Positions 8,532 through 17,520 of a DNA stretch of 64,000 bases are shown here, one piece after another. Source of the stretch: Acidobacteriota bacterium (GTDB taxonomy: Bacteria; Acidobacteriota; UBA6911; RPQK01; JAJDTT01); the NCBI GenBank assembly GCA_028874215.1, contig JAPPLF010000049.1:62001-126000 (forward strand), read 5' to 3'. Position 1 is the first letter of the stretch. The number at the start of each line of letters is the position of its first letter. The notes below the pieces were generated by a model. That model worked only from the letters and a program-made list of their open reading frames with translations. It was not told where the DNA came from and did no database searches. Both the position numbers and the translations under genes were made by a program.

Positions 8532-9092
8532 ATGAGAAGACTTCTGCCGTCCCTCATTCTGGTCCCTATCCTGATCAGCGCCGCGGTCGCGCTGCAGGGT
8601 CCCAGCCCCGGAATCACCTCCGTCTCCCCCGACGGGCGGGAGTTCGTGAACGTCTTCAACGCCGCCTCCGATCGGACCCGGCTGGTCACGGTCTTTTCTC
8701 CCACGTGCGGCCACTGTCTCCGGGGAGCGGCCGATATCCAGAACATCTTAAGCAAGGAATCCGGAGCGAGAATCAAGGTCCTGATCCTCTGGGCGCCCAT
8801 CCTGGGAAGGGATTCCAGGAGAGCGGCGCTGCAGGCCGCCGCCTATCTCCGGGACCCGCGCGCGGAACATTTCTGGGACCTTTGGAACTTCGGCCGGCAA
8901 CACTACAACAAGAAGCTCCAGTATCCCGACGACAAGTCGGCTTGGAACATCTACGTCCTCTACAAGCCGCACCTCGCCTGGCACCGGAGCGGTCCGGAAC
9001 CGACGGTCTGGATGCAGGGGCACCATCTGGAATTCGGCCTGGAGTACACGGCGGACCTGCTCCACGAGCACGTCAAGAAGTTGGTCCGCTGA
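8532..9092 (+). CDS. Secreted thioredoxin-fold protein with CGHC motif
   Basis: This is a 186-residue protein with an N-terminal signal segment (LLPSLILVPILISAAVAL). A thioredoxin-like active site, SPTCGHCLRG, lies around residue 60 and is preceded by the strand RLVTVFS. CxxC thioredoxin folds in the periplasm reduce or isomerise disulfides. The C-terminal half (WDLWNFGRQHYNKKLQYP, then WNIYVLY) lacks the usual cis-Pro block in an obvious place, so it is an atypical member. I start it at ATG 8532 because the longer frame overlaps the preceding stop and lacks a signal. The function is tentative. Confidence 0.65.
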   Translation: MRRLLPSLILVPILISAAVALQGPSPGITSVSPDGREFVNVFNAASDRTRLVTVFSPTCGHCLRGAADIQNILSKESGARIKVLILWAPILGRDSRRAALQAAAYLRDPRAEHFWDLWNFGRQHYNKKLQYPDDKSAWNIYVLYKPHLAWHRSGPEPTVWMQGHHLEFGLEYTADLLHEHVKKLVR

Positions 9093-9132
9093 TCGCCGTG
9101 GCTGGCGCCGGAGGCCGAATCCGGCGGGCTGG

Positions 9133-10065
9133 TCAACCGAAGGTATCGGGCTGGGACGCCTGGTCCAAGCGTTCCCTCAACTCCGGGTCCAAGCCTCGCT
9201 CCAGGGTTTCGAAGGCCTGATCCACGTGGGAGATCTTTCTCCCCCCGATGAGAACGCAGGTGATGTCGGGCTGAAAAATGGCCCAGGCCAGCGCCAGGTC
9301 CACCAGTGAGCGTCCCGCCTCCGCGGCGATGGCCTTGATCCGGTCCACACAGGCGAAGTTCCGATTGCTGAAGAAGACGTCCTGGTGGCCGGGAGCCACG
9401 TCGAACCGGGTGCCTGAGGGGATGGGGCCTTCCTTGGAGTACTTGCCGGCCAGGAATCCCGAGGCGATGGGGGCGTAGGAAATGATGGCCACGTCCTGGT
9501 CCTTGCACAGGGGAATCATCTCGGCTTCGATGGTGCGTTCGACCAGGCTGTAGGAAGGCTGCATCGATTCGAAGCGCGCCCATCCGCTCCGGTCCTGGCG
9601 CCAGAGCGCCTTGCAGAATTGCCATGCGCCGCAGTTGCTCAGTCCCAGGTGGCGGACCTTGCCCGCTTGAACGGCCCGGTCCAGGCTCTCCAGGATCTCG
9701 TCCAAGGGGTCCCCGTCGTGGGGAAAGTGGTGGATCTGAAAGAGGTCGATCCAGTCGGTCTGCAGGCATTGGAGACTCTGGTCGATCTTCTCGGTGATGA
9801 TACCTGCGTCCAGCTTCCCGTAGCACTTGGTGGCCAGGACGATCTCCTGGCGGTTCTTCCGTTCGGCGAGCCAGCGGCCGATGATGCGTTCCGATTCGCG
9901 GTTGCTGTACGCCTCGGCCGTGTCAATAAGGTTGATTCCCCGCTCCAGAGCCCGGTCCATGAGGCGCCAGGCGGTGGGCCCATCGATCTCCCGGCCGAAC
10001 GTGGCTCCGCCGAAGGCGATCTGGCTCACTCGAAGTTCAGTGCTGCCGTAGCGTCGGTATTCCAT
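9133..10065 (-). CDS. Aldo/keto reductase
   Basis: This 310-residue protein has an (alpha/beta)8 NADPH-dependent fold. The active site is visible as DTAEAYSN (Asp and Tyr), LATKCYG (Lys) and IHHFPHD (His). The late block ALAWAIFQPDITCVLIGGRK is the cofactor-binding end typical of the family. It is cytosolic and reduces aldehydes or ketones; the subgroup resembles YajO/Tas-like oxidoreductases of AKR12-14. I place the start at ATG 10065 (MEYRRYGS), where homology begins and where GGAGGACC lies just upstream. It is divergent from the iron ADH gene across a 216-base gap that includes a hairpin. Confidence 0.9.
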   Translation of the reverse strand: MEYRRYGSTELRVSQIAFGGATFGREIDGPTAWRLMDRALERGINLIDTAEAYSNRESERIIGRWLAERKNRQEIVLATKCYGKLDAGIITEKIDQSLQCLQTDWIDLFQIHHFPHDGDPLDEILESLDRAVQAGKVRHLGLSNCGAWQFCKALWRQDRSGWARFESMQPSYSLVERTIEAEMIPLCKDQDVAIISYAPIASGFLAGKYSKEGPIPSGTRFDVAPGHQDVFFSNRNFACVDRIKAIAAEAGRSLVDLALAWAIFQPDITCVLIGGRKISHVDQAFETLERGLDPELRERLDQASQPDTFG

Positions 10066-10224
10066 CAGTCGGTCCTCCTGGGAAGCCGGATTGTAGGTTT
10101 GGAGCAGGAGGGTGTCAACAGTCCGTGGTGACTTTTGCCACGGGCTGTCAGGGTTCCCGGAAGTGGGGAATCGGCCCCGAATTTGCGCCTTTTCCGACCC
10201 TTCAAGTACCATACCACCGGTGCG

Positions 10225-10248
10225 ACGAGGCGGTTTCTCCCGCCTCGT
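10225..10248. other. 9-bp-stem hairpin in the divergent intergenic region
   Basis: ACGAGGCGG, a 6-base TTTCTC loop and CCGCCTCGT form a perfect stem, extendable by a G-T and a C-G pair. It lies 34 bases before the ADH start. It could be a transcript leader structure or a regulator site. No T tract follows it. Confidence 0.45.
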
Positions 10249-10281
10249 TGACGGGCTGGAGCGTCTCGAGAGACTGACTTC

Positions 10282-11559
10282 ATGGAGCGGGATTTCGCGT
10301 TCGAGATGTCGGCGTCCAACATCCGCTTCGGGTCCGGGGCCACCCGGGAAGTGGGGATGGATCTGGCCGATCTCGGCGCCCGGCGGGTCATGGTGCTCGC
10401 GGACCCGAACTTGGTGGAGAGTCCTCCCGTCGAGTCGGCCCTGGAATCCCTCTCATGCGAGAACGTGGACTTCTCTCTTTTCGACGCGGTCCGCGTGGAG
10501 CCCACCGACGGGTCGTTTCAACAGGCCATAGAATTCGCCACCGATGGTGGATTCGACGCCTTCGTCGCCGTGGGCGGCGGTTCCACCATGGACACGGCCA
10601 AGGCGGCCAACCTCTACTCCACCTATCCCGCGGACTTTCTGGAATATGTGAACCATCCCATCGGGCGGGGAACGCCGGTTCCGGGTCCGCTCAAGCCCTT
10701 GATCGCCATTCCCACCACGGCCGGGACCGGGAGCGAGACCACCGGAGTGGCCATCTTCGATCTGCATGGCATGAAGGCCAAGACCGGGATCGCGCACCGG
10801 CGGCTGAGGCCCACGCTGGGCATCATCGATCCCGAGAACACCAGGACGCTGCCACCGGTGGTGGCCGCTTCCACGGGTCTGGACGTCCTGAGCCACGCTC
10901 TCGAATCGTTTACCGCCATCCCTTTCGGCCGGCGCCCTCTTCCGCCGCGTCCGGTGGAGAGGCCTGCCTACCAGGGCTCCAATCCCATCAGCGACATCTG
11001 GGCCCGGCAGAGCCTCGAGATCGTTTCCCGCTACCTGGTCCGCGCCGTCGAGGATATCGGGGACGAGGAAGCGCGTTCCCAGATGCTGCTGGCGGCCGCC
11101 TACGCCGGCATCGGATTCGGAAATGCCGGGGTGCATCTGCCCCACGGCATGTCGTACCCGGTTTCGGGAATGGTCAAGAGCTTCCGCCCGGAGGGGTACG
11201 GACCCGGGCATCCCATGGTTCCCCACGGGATGGCCGTGATCCTGAATGCTCCGGCAGTGTTCCGCTTCACCGCCCCCGCCTGTCCCGGACGCCACCTGGA
11301 AGCCGCCCGGATCCTGGGTGCGCGGACTTCCGGCGCCAGGGAGGAGGACGGGGGAGAAATTCTGGCGGATGCCATCATCCGGATGATGCGGCGGCTGAAG
11401 ATGCCCAGCGGTCTCGCCGAAATCGGGTATGATTCAGAGGACATCCCCGGGTTGGTGCAGGGAACGCTGCCTCAACACCGAGTGACGAAACTCTCTCCTC
11501 GCCCCGCCGGCGAGGAGGAACTGGCCCGAATGTATGAAGATGCGATGGCTTACTGGTAA
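10282..11559 (+). CDS. Iron-containing alcohol dehydrogenase, hydroxyacid-oxoacid transhydrogenase (ADHFE1) type
   Basis: This is a 425-residue group III ADH. Its opening FEMSASNIRFGSGATREVG is the signature of the ADHFE1/HOT branch, followed by GGGSTMDTAKAAN (cofactor loop) and IPTTAGTGSETT. The metal ligands lie in DVLSHALESF, HLPHGMSYP and MVPHGMA. HOT oxidises 4-hydroxybutyrate to succinic semialdehyde while reducing 2-oxoglutarate to D-2-hydroxyglutarate, keeping a tightly bound NAD. It is cytosolic. The next gene overlaps its 3' end by 26 bases, so the two are probably co-transcribed. A general short-chain alcohol substrate is possible but less likely given the N-terminal block. Confidence 0.85.
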   Translation: MERDFAFEMSASNIRFGSGATREVGMDLADLGARRVMVLADPNLVESPPVESALESLSCENVDFSLFDAVRVEPTDGSFQQAIEFATDGGFDAFVAVGGGSTMDTAKAANLYSTYPADFLEYVNHPIGRGTPVPGPLKPLIAIPTTAGTGSETTGVAIFDLHGMKAKTGIAHRRLRPTLGIIDPENTRTLPPVVAASTGLDVLSHALESFTAIPFGRRPLPPRPVERPAYQGSNPISDIWARQSLEIVSRYLVRAVEDIGDEEARSQMLLAAAYAGIGFGNAGVHLPHGMSYPVSGMVKSFRPEGYGPGHPMVPHGMAVILNAPAVFRFTAPACPGRHLEAARILGARTSGAREEDGGEILADAIIRMMRRLKMPSGLAEIGYDSEDIPGLVQGTLPQHRVTKLSPRPAGEEELARMYEDAMAYW

Positions 11560-11956
11560 TTTCCGGTGGTGGCAGCTTGCCGCCGGCGCCTGCCTGTGCC
11601 TGGTCTCCTCCGGATCGGAGTGGGTCCTGGCCCAGGATGTGGGTTCGCCGGTCCCTCCGCCCTACCGGGCTGAGCGTCGCTCCGATTTCAATCCCACCCG
11701 CACGGTCAAGGGCATGTTGATCGGGATCAGCCACGAACGGATGAGTCTCACCGTGCTGGACCGCAAGGAGGGCACTTCCTTTGCGCTCTTTTTCCCCGAG
11801 AGCGCCAAGGTGAAGACCTCCAGGAAGGTCCGGAAAGCACTGGGCAAGAAGAAGGCGTCGTGGCAGGACCTGAAGCCGGGCTTCCAGATCGAGGTGAAGT
11901 TCCTGGAACTGAACCGGGAAGTCCTGGAGATCAAGCTCCTGAAGGTCGAGACCTGA
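11534..11956 (+). CDS. Small exported protein of unknown function
   Basis: This 140-residue protein has a signal peptide (WWQLAAGACLCLVSSGSEWVLAQ) and a basic body. It includes the block TVKGMLIGISHERMSLTVLD and ends in two beta-like strands (FQIEVKFLELN, LEIKLLKVE). The pattern suggests a small OB-like or beta-barrel domain resembling DUF5666-type proteins, but I cannot assign a family. It overlaps the ADH stop, and the aminotransferase gene follows within 40 bases. A second in-frame ATG lies at 11540. Confidence 0.6.
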   Translation: MKMRWLTGNFRWWQLAAGACLCLVSSGSEWVLAQDVGSPVPPPYRAERRSDFNPTRTVKGMLIGISHERMSLTVLDRKEGTSFALFFPESAKVKTSRKVRKALGKKKASWQDLKPGFQIEVKFLELNREVLEIKLLKVET

Positions 11957-11994
11957 GCGTCCGAATCGGTTCTTTCCGATCGATGGAGGTGCGA

Positions 11995-13248
11995 GTGGGC
12001 AAGGAACGGGGTTCGGCTCGAACGGGCACCGCCAGCCGCAGACGATTCCTGGAAGGGACGGTGGCGACGCTGGCCGGGAGTTCGGTGCTGGCCGGCGTCG
12101 AACCTCGGAGCGATGCCGAACCGGACTGGTCCCGCGTCCGGAAGCAGTTCCTGTTGAAGCCGGGCGCGATCTACCTGAACTGCGCCAGTATCGGCGTCCC
12201 TCCGGCGCCGGTGGTGGACGCTCTGAGCCGGAACCGGCGGTCCATGGCCACGGACCCGGTGGGCGCCAAGGAACGTCTGAGCCGCCGGATCATCGAACAG
12301 GTCCGTCCCTCTCTGGCCGGGTTTCTCGGGGTGGATTCCCGGGAAGTGGCCATCACCCAGAACGCCAGCCAGGGTCTGCAGAGCATCGCCGCAGGGATTC
12401 CCCTGAAACGGGGAGACGAGGTGGTGACCACGAGCCACGAGCACCCGGCCGGGATCCGGCCCTGGAGGCGCCGGGCCCAACGGGACGGGATCGTGGTGCA
12501 CGAGATCCCCATGCCCAGTCCGCTCCCGCCCAAGGAAGAGATCCTGGAGCGGATCAGTGGCCGCATGACTCCCAGGACCCGGGTTCTCTTCTTCTGTGAG
12601 GTCACGCGCGGCGGTTTGCTCAATCCGGTGAAGGAACTCTGCTCGCTCGCCCGGGAGAGAGGGGTGCTCTCTGCGGTGGACGGGGCCCAAGCGGTGGGAA
12701 TGATGCCGGTCGATCTCCGGGAGCTGGGATGCGATTTCTATGCGGCCAGCCTTCACAAGTGGGTTCTGGCGCCGGCGGGAACCGGCGTGCTCTATGTCCG
12801 GCGGGATGTCCAGGGCGAATTCTCTCCCGGGCTCGCGTTGGAGGAGCCCGCGGACGCCAGCCGCTTTCAGATGCCCGGAACTTTCGGGTATTCGGTCCGC
12901 GCCAGCCTCGGCGACGCCATCGCTTTTCTCCGGAAAATCGGCCTGGAACGGATCGGGGCGCGAAACCGCGGGTTGTCCGACACGTTGAAAGACCGGCTGG
13001 CCAGTCTGTCCCGCGTCCGATTGATCAGTTCCCGGTCGCCCGGTCTGTCCTCACCGGGCATCACCATCTTCGAGGTTCCGGGACATGGCGGAATGAAGCT
13101 GAGGGCTGGACTTCAGGAACGGGGCATCGGTGTGGACGACCATGTCCGGGACGGACACGACGCGGTCCGGATCGCCACCCACTTCTTCAATACTCGAGCC
13201 GAGATCGACCGCACCCTCTCAGTACTTCGGGAGTTGACCCGGGCGTGA
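11995..13248 (+). CDS. Class V aminotransferase / cysteine-desulfurase-like PLP enzyme with Tat signal
   Basis: This is a PLP-dependent fold-type I enzyme of about 417 residues. After a Tat motif (SRRRFLEGTVATLAGS), the catalytic part has AITQNASQGLQ (phosphate-binding region), SAVDGAQAVG (PLP Asp) and ASLHKWVLAP (Schiff-base Lys). Family members include isopenicillin-N epimerase-like and kynureninase-like enzymes. Export by Tat implies PLP is inserted in the cytosol before transport. GTG 11995 is chosen because GGAGGT lies five bases upstream of it; ATG 11983 is the alternative and adds four residues. It may share an operon with the two preceding genes. The substrate is unknown. Confidence 0.8.
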   Translation: MGKERGSARTGTASRRRFLEGTVATLAGSSVLAGVEPRSDAEPDWSRVRKQFLLKPGAIYLNCASIGVPPAPVVDALSRNRRSMATDPVGAKERLSRRIIEQVRPSLAGFLGVDSREVAITQNASQGLQSIAAGIPLKRGDEVVTTSHEHPAGIRPWRRRAQRDGIVVHEIPMPSPLPPKEEILERISGRMTPRTRVLFFCEVTRGGLLNPVKELCSLARERGVLSAVDGAQAVGMMPVDLRELGCDFYAASLHKWVLAPAGTGVLYVRRDVQGEFSPGLALEEPADASRFQMPGTFGYSVRASLGDAIAFLRKIGLERIGARNRGLSDTLKDRLASLSRVRLISSRSPGLSSPGITIFEVPGHGGMKLRAGLQERGIGVDDHVRDGHDAVRIATHFFNTRAEIDRTLSVLRELTRA

Positions 13249-13257
13249 AACCGGAAA

Positions 13258-14310
13258 TCAGGGCAGGGGAAGGCTGACCCGCCGTCCTTCGGCCCAACTG
13301 ACGTGCGCGGCCTGGCTCAGCTCCATGTAGCGGACTCCGGTCGCGAAATCGATGTAACGGACCCGCTCCCGGCCCCTCACCGCGTTGATGAATTCCTCTT
13401 CGGCTCTCCAACCGCCGACCAGATCCGGGTCCACGGGCATCATTGAGTAGCTGCCGCTGTGGCCTTCGCTCCACCAGAGGGTATCCGTCAGGGCATCGTA
13501 TTTCAGAGTGCCCCGGTCGCCGTGCACGAGCAGCATCGACTCGGGCACATTGCCGGTCACGGCGCTGGACAGAATGGTGCCCACGGCCCCGTTCTCGAAT
13601 TCCGCCAGGACGGTGATATGGTCCGGAAGCTGAACCTGCACCGTTTCCCCGGTTTCCGGGTCGTCCTTGGAGGCGACAACGATCCGGCCTGCCGCGTCCA
13701 GCCAGGAAACGGGTCCGACCCATAGAAGCAGCGTCTCCCACCACTGCCCCAGGGTCACGCAGTTGTATCCGGCCAGCTCCAGGCGCTGTCTCCATCTCAA
13801 CGGTGCGTCCGGTTGGAGCAGATCGGAGAAGACGTCCCGGACCTCCACGGCGAGCATTCTCCCCAGCCCTCCGGAGTCGATGAACTCCCGGACGGCCCGG
13901 TGGTAAGGCAGGCCCAGGGGCGTGGGAACCACTTGGGCCACCAGCTCGGGATGCTCACGGGAAGCTTGGAGCATGGCCTGGGCATCGCTCAGGTCCATTG
14001 CCATGCGGGCCTCGCAGAGGACATGCTTTCCCGCCTCCAACGCGGCGCAGGTGACCTCCCGGTGCAGGTAGGGCCAAGTGCCGATGCAGACGGCATCCAC
14101 CTCCGGGTCCCCGACCACTTCCTGCCAGGAATCGCTGGTCCTGGGGATCCCGAAGTCTCGAGCCACGCTTCGGGAGGACTCGAGACTCCGATTGGCTACC
14201 GTCACGACCTCCACGCCGGGGCAGGCCTGGAACCCGGGAATATGTTTTCTGCGTGTGTTGGCGCCGGCCCCGACGAGGCCGACTCGAATCAAGGAATTCT
14301 CGTTGCTCAT
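13258..14310 (-). CDS. Gfo/Idh/MocA family NAD(P)-dependent oxidoreductase
   Basis: The 350-residue cytosolic protein starts with the Rossmann motif VGLVGAGANTRRKHIPG and continues to VDAVCIGTWPYLH and GKHVLCEARMAMD, the usual EKP-like region, here with CEARMA instead of CEKP. The C-terminal beta sheet domain includes AEFENGAVGTI. Family members oxidise sugars, inositols or sugar acids, or cleave glycosides by an NAD-assisted route. The loss of the Lys in the canonical EKP triad is notable, because that Lys is a catalytic residue in most members. It converges on the aminotransferase gene across nine bases. Confidence 0.88.
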   Translation of the reverse strand: MSNENSLIRVGLVGAGANTRRKHIPGFQACPGVEVVTVANRSLESSRSVARDFGIPRTSDSWQEVVGDPEVDAVCIGTWPYLHREVTCAALEAGKHVLCEARMAMDLSDAQAMLQASREHPELVAQVVPTPLGLPYHRAVREFIDSGGLGRMLAVEVRDVFSDLLQPDAPLRWRQRLELAGYNCVTLGQWWETLLLWVGPVSWLDAAGRIVVASKDDPETGETVQVQLPDHITVLAEFENGAVGTILSSAVTGNVPESMLLVHGDRGTLKYDALTDTLWWSEGHSGSYSMMPVDPDLVGGWRAEEEFINAVRGRERVRYIDFATGVRYMELSQAAHVSWAEGRRVSLPLP

Positions 14311-14458
14311 GCTCTCGATCTCTTCCCCAGGGAAATTTCGATTGGCGTTCCTTCGACCACGTTTGAGGGCGCCTATTCTCTCAGAGGAGAAGATTCATTG
14401 GGAAGTGCCGGGGCCGGTCTTGCCGCCGCAGGCCAGGACCGATACCGTTGCAATCGTC

Positions 14459-15676
14459 ATGAGCGGATTCGAGAGTCAGAAACGGGTTTTGAGACGGGTG
14501 GCCGTGCTGGCCCTCCTGGTCTGGCCGCCCGCCGGGTGCGCCGGGCCGGGTCAGGAGCTTCCTTCAGGCGCCAGAGTTCGCGTTCCCGAAGGCATTCCCG
14601 AAGGGTGGTCCTCCCCGGTGGCGGCGGCCTTCGAGAGCCGGGTTCCCCAGGGACGGGTCTTTACCGTAGTGGGGAAAAACCCAAACGGGACGTCGGCTCA
14701 GTCGGATCCCGAGACCGGGATTCTATGGCTGATGGGCGATGTGCCCGCAGCCGGGAGTCACTCGGTCAAGCCGGACCCGGGAGAGGCCGCACCGGCCTTC
14801 CGAATGGTCTCGGATGACCAGGGATACCTGGTCTCCGAAGGAGACCGCCCGGTACTCTTCTACCAGTCGGCGCCCCGCTCGCTGGACGGACGTTATACGC
14901 GGGCCGGCTACGTTCATCCCCTGTACGGCCTCGACGGACAGGTGCTGACCCATGACTTCCCCGACGACCATTTGCATCACCGGGGGATCTTCTGGGCTTG
15001 GCATCAACTCTGGGTCGGAGACGAAAAGGCCGGCGACCCATGGCTGACGAAGGACTTCCTGACCGAAGTGGAACACGTCCGATTCCTCGACGGACCATTG
15101 TTTTCCGTTCTGGAGGCGACCGCACTTTGGACCTCCCCGCTAGTGAGGGACGACGCCGGTGAATTGGTTCCGCTGGTCCGGGAGCGGGTCCGGATCCAGG
15201 TGTTTCGATCCACGCCGGACTCCCAGGTCATCGACTTCCACATTCGATTCCGGGCCCTGGTGGATGGGATCCGTCTCGGCGGTTCGGAGAATCCGCGTGG
15301 ATATTCCGGCTTCACGGTCCGGGTCCACGCCTCGCCGGACGGCCGCATCCATGACCAGTCGGGAATCCAGGAAGGGGACCGGGTCGGCGAGTCCAGCCCC
15401 TGGGCCGATTACAGCGGAACATTCGGGCTGGGCGGCATGATTTCGGGCATCGGCATGTTGACCCATCCCAGCTATCCCGAGTTTCCTCCAAGATGGCTCC
15501 TGCGCAACTACGGGATGCAGAATGTCGCCTTTCCCGGCCGTCATCCCGTGGACCTGCCCCGGGGACAGCCTCTGGATCTGCGCCACCGCCTCGTCATTCA
15601 CCGGGGAGGATTCGAAGAGGCCGAGATCGCCCTGCACCAGAAGGTCTATGAAATGGTCCCGGCCCGGAGTTTCTGA
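14459..15676 (+). CDS. DUF6807 (PmoA-like) lipoprotein
   Basis: This is a 405-residue protein. The N-terminus has a hydrophobic stretch ending in a lipobox-like PAGC at about residue 22, suggesting outer-membrane or periplasmic anchoring. The body carries the DUF6807 hallmark block HPLYGLDGQVLTHDFPDDHLHHRG, then WAWHQL, ENPRGYSGFTVR and LTHPSYPEFPPRW. The family occurs beside sugar oxidoreductases and sulfatases in Planctomycetota and Acidobacteriota; its activity is not established. The start at ATG 14459 avoids overlap with the divergent oxidoreductase gene. The gap before the start is 148 bases. Confidence 0.8.
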   Translation: MSGFESQKRVLRRVAVLALLVWPPAGCAGPGQELPSGARVRVPEGIPEGWSSPVAAAFESRVPQGRVFTVVGKNPNGTSAQSDPETGILWLMGDVPAAGSHSVKPDPGEAAPAFRMVSDDQGYLVSEGDRPVLFYQSAPRSLDGRYTRAGYVHPLYGLDGQVLTHDFPDDHLHHRGIFWAWHQLWVGDEKAGDPWLTKDFLTEVEHVRFLDGPLFSVLEATALWTSPLVRDDAGELVPLVRERVRIQVFRSTPDSQVIDFHIRFRALVDGIRLGGSENPRGYSGFTVRVHASPDGRIHDQSGIQEGDRVGESSPWADYSGTFGLGGMISGIGMLTHPSYPEFPPRWLLRNYGMQNVAFPGRHPVDLPRGQPLDLRHRLVIHRGGFEEAEIALHQKVYEMVPARSF

Positions 15677-15682
15677 CACGTA

Positions 15683-15701
15683 GATTCGGGAGAGCCGAAT
15701 C
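15683..15701. terminator. Hairpin between convergent genes
   Basis: GATTCGG, loop GAGAG and CCGAATC form a 7-bp perfect stem seven bases after the stop of the DUF6807 gene. There is no strong T tract, so termination here is an inference from position between convergent genes. Confidence 0.4.
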
Positions 15702-15760
15702 CATTCCGAGACCAACCTGGAAGTCTCCTGTCAAGACATCGATGGCCGTGCGGCCACGTG

Positions 15761-17392
15761 TCACTTGGCAGGGTCGGATTCACTCGGCTTGGCGTAGGCT
15801 GCCACCCTCTTCATCGCTTCGAGTTCGCGCTGCCAGATCGCTTCCAGTGCCTTGACTCTTCCGGGATCGTCCTGAGCCAGGTTTCGAGCCTCGGCACGGT
15901 CCGTCGACAGGTCGTACAGCTCCCACGGATCTCCCTTCGAGGCGACCAGCTTCCAATCGCCGGCGCGTACCGCGCGATTTCCTTCGTGCAGCCACCAGAG
16001 GAATTCGCGATCGATGGCCTTGTCTTCAGCAAACGTGCCCAGGAGGCTTCGGCCAGGAGCGTCGGGGACGGCCCGGCCGCCCAGACTCGCCGGTTTCCGG
16101 ATGCCGACGGCGTCCAGGATGGTGGGGACGATGTCGATCACGTGACCCGGAGTGTGCCGGAGCTCGCCGCGGGCCCGGATCCCCTCGGGCCAGTGCGCCA
16201 CCAGCGGCGTGCTGATGCCGCCTTCGTGGACCCAGGTCTTGTGGCGCCGGAACGGAGTGTTGGAGGCGCTGGAGAAACCGGGGCCGAGACAGAGATAAGT
16301 GGCCGCGCTCCCGGGAGGGGCCTCCGGATCGTGACCGCCATGACGCACCATGATCTCGGCGCTGGCGCCGTTGTCGGAGGCGAAAAAGATGAGCGTGTTC
16401 CGGAAGGCGCCCATGGCCTTGAGCTGCTCGATCACGCGGCCGATCTCACGATCCATCCGATCCACCATCGCCGCATGGATCGCCATCTTCGTCGCCTGGA
16501 AACGCTGTTGTTCCTCCGTCAACTCATTCCACGGCAGCGGGCGGTTGATCTCGCCGGGCCCCAGCTTCCGGAGGGCTTCCGGAAAGTGATACGGGGGTCC
16601 GACCTCTCTCTCCAGGTCCGACAGGATCGTATTGACCAGTCCCATCTCTCTTTGCCGGGCGAAGCGTTGCTGCCGCATGACGTCCCAGCCGTCCAGGTAC
16701 CGGTCCCGGTACCGCGCGATGTCCTGGGGCAGGGCATGGAGAGGGAAGTGGGGCGCGATGAACGCGATGTAGTGAAAGAAGGGTCGATGAGGGTAGGCGT
16801 CCGCATGCTCCCGGAGACAGTCGAGGGCGTGGTCGACGGTGGCGGTGGTAGCGTAATACCCGGACTCGTCCGCGGCCGGTTCGATCGGTTGATCGTCGAC
16901 GGCGTTCCCGGCGGCGGTGAAGAAGTTGCCGTCGTTTCTCATGTCGAGCGAACGATCAAAGCCGCCGTCCAGCACCTTGCCGTCGATATGCCACTTGCCG
17001 CTGTGGTAGCTGCGATAGCCCGCCGGTTCCAGCAGGTCGGGCAGCAACGGAGCCCACTCCGGACGGACGGTGACGCCTCCTCCGCAGTGACCGGGCAGCA
17101 CGTCGCGCCGGACCTGCTGAGCGTAATATCCGGTCAGCAGAGCCGCCCGGGTCGGCCAGCACCGGGTCGTGTTGTAGAACTGGGTGAAACGCAGTCCCCC
17201 CGCAGCAAGGGCGTTCAGATTCGGCGTCTCGATTTCGCCGCCGTAGCATCCCAGGTCCGAATACCCCATGTCGTCGGCCAGGATGAAGACGATGTTGGGC
17301 GGCCTGGCGGGCGCCTTTGCGGGGCAGCCCTGAGCCGCAATCAGGCCGATCATCAGGAACCCTGCGAGCATGAACCGGTTTCGCAGAATCAT
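15761..17392 (-). CDS. Type I sulfatase, lipoprotein (CWPTR signature)
   Basis: This 543-residue arylsulfatase-like protein starts at ATG 17392, giving a signal peptide with a lipobox-like AAQGC at residues 19-23. PNIVFILADDMGYSDLGCYG gives the metal Asp pair at residues 40-41. The formylglycine motif CWPTRAALLTG places the cysteine at residue 78, with Thr instead of the more usual Ser or Ala. Metal ligands also lie in FFASDNGASAE. Overall it is closest to the classic arylsulfatase/GALNS-like S1 type, which cleaves sulfate esters outside the cytosol. It differs markedly from the two short sulfatases at 2-5 kb. Confidence 0.9.
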   Translation of the reverse strand: MILRNRFMLAGFLMIGLIAAQGCPAKAPARPPNIVFILADDMGYSDLGCYGGEIETPNLNALAAGGLRFTQFYNTTRCWPTRAALLTGYYAQQVRRDVLPGHCGGGVTVRPEWAPLLPDLLEPAGYRSYHSGKWHIDGKVLDGGFDRSLDMRNDGNFFTAAGNAVDDQPIEPAADESGYYATTATVDHALDCLREHADAYPHRPFFHYIAFIAPHFPLHALPQDIARYRDRYLDGWDVMRQQRFARQREMGLVNTILSDLEREVGPPYHFPEALRKLGPGEINRPLPWNELTEEQQRFQATKMAIHAAMVDRMDREIGRVIEQLKAMGAFRNTLIFFASDNGASAEIMVRHGGHDPEAPPGSAATYLCLGPGFSSASNTPFRRHKTWVHEGGISTPLVAHWPEGIRARGELRHTPGHVIDIVPTILDAVGIRKPASLGGRAVPDAPGRSLLGTFAEDKAIDREFLWWLHEGNRAVRAGDWKLVASKGDPWELYDLSTDRAEARNLAQDDPGRVKALEAIWQRELEAMKRVAAYAKPSESDPAK

Positions 17393-17520
17393 GTTCGAAT
17401 TGTAGATCGGACCCTGATCCAGGGACAATGCGGTCATGGATTGAAGCCGGCTCATCGGCTACGCTGACGACGGGGGACCGGCGGATACGGGAAATTCGTA
17501 CTAAAGATCGGGGTCTGAAA

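Noticed and set aside
15758-17467. 569-codon plus-strand frame opposite the third sulfatase
   Set aside because: The complementary frame holds the CWPTR sulfatase signature and metal ligands; the plus frame has no domain.
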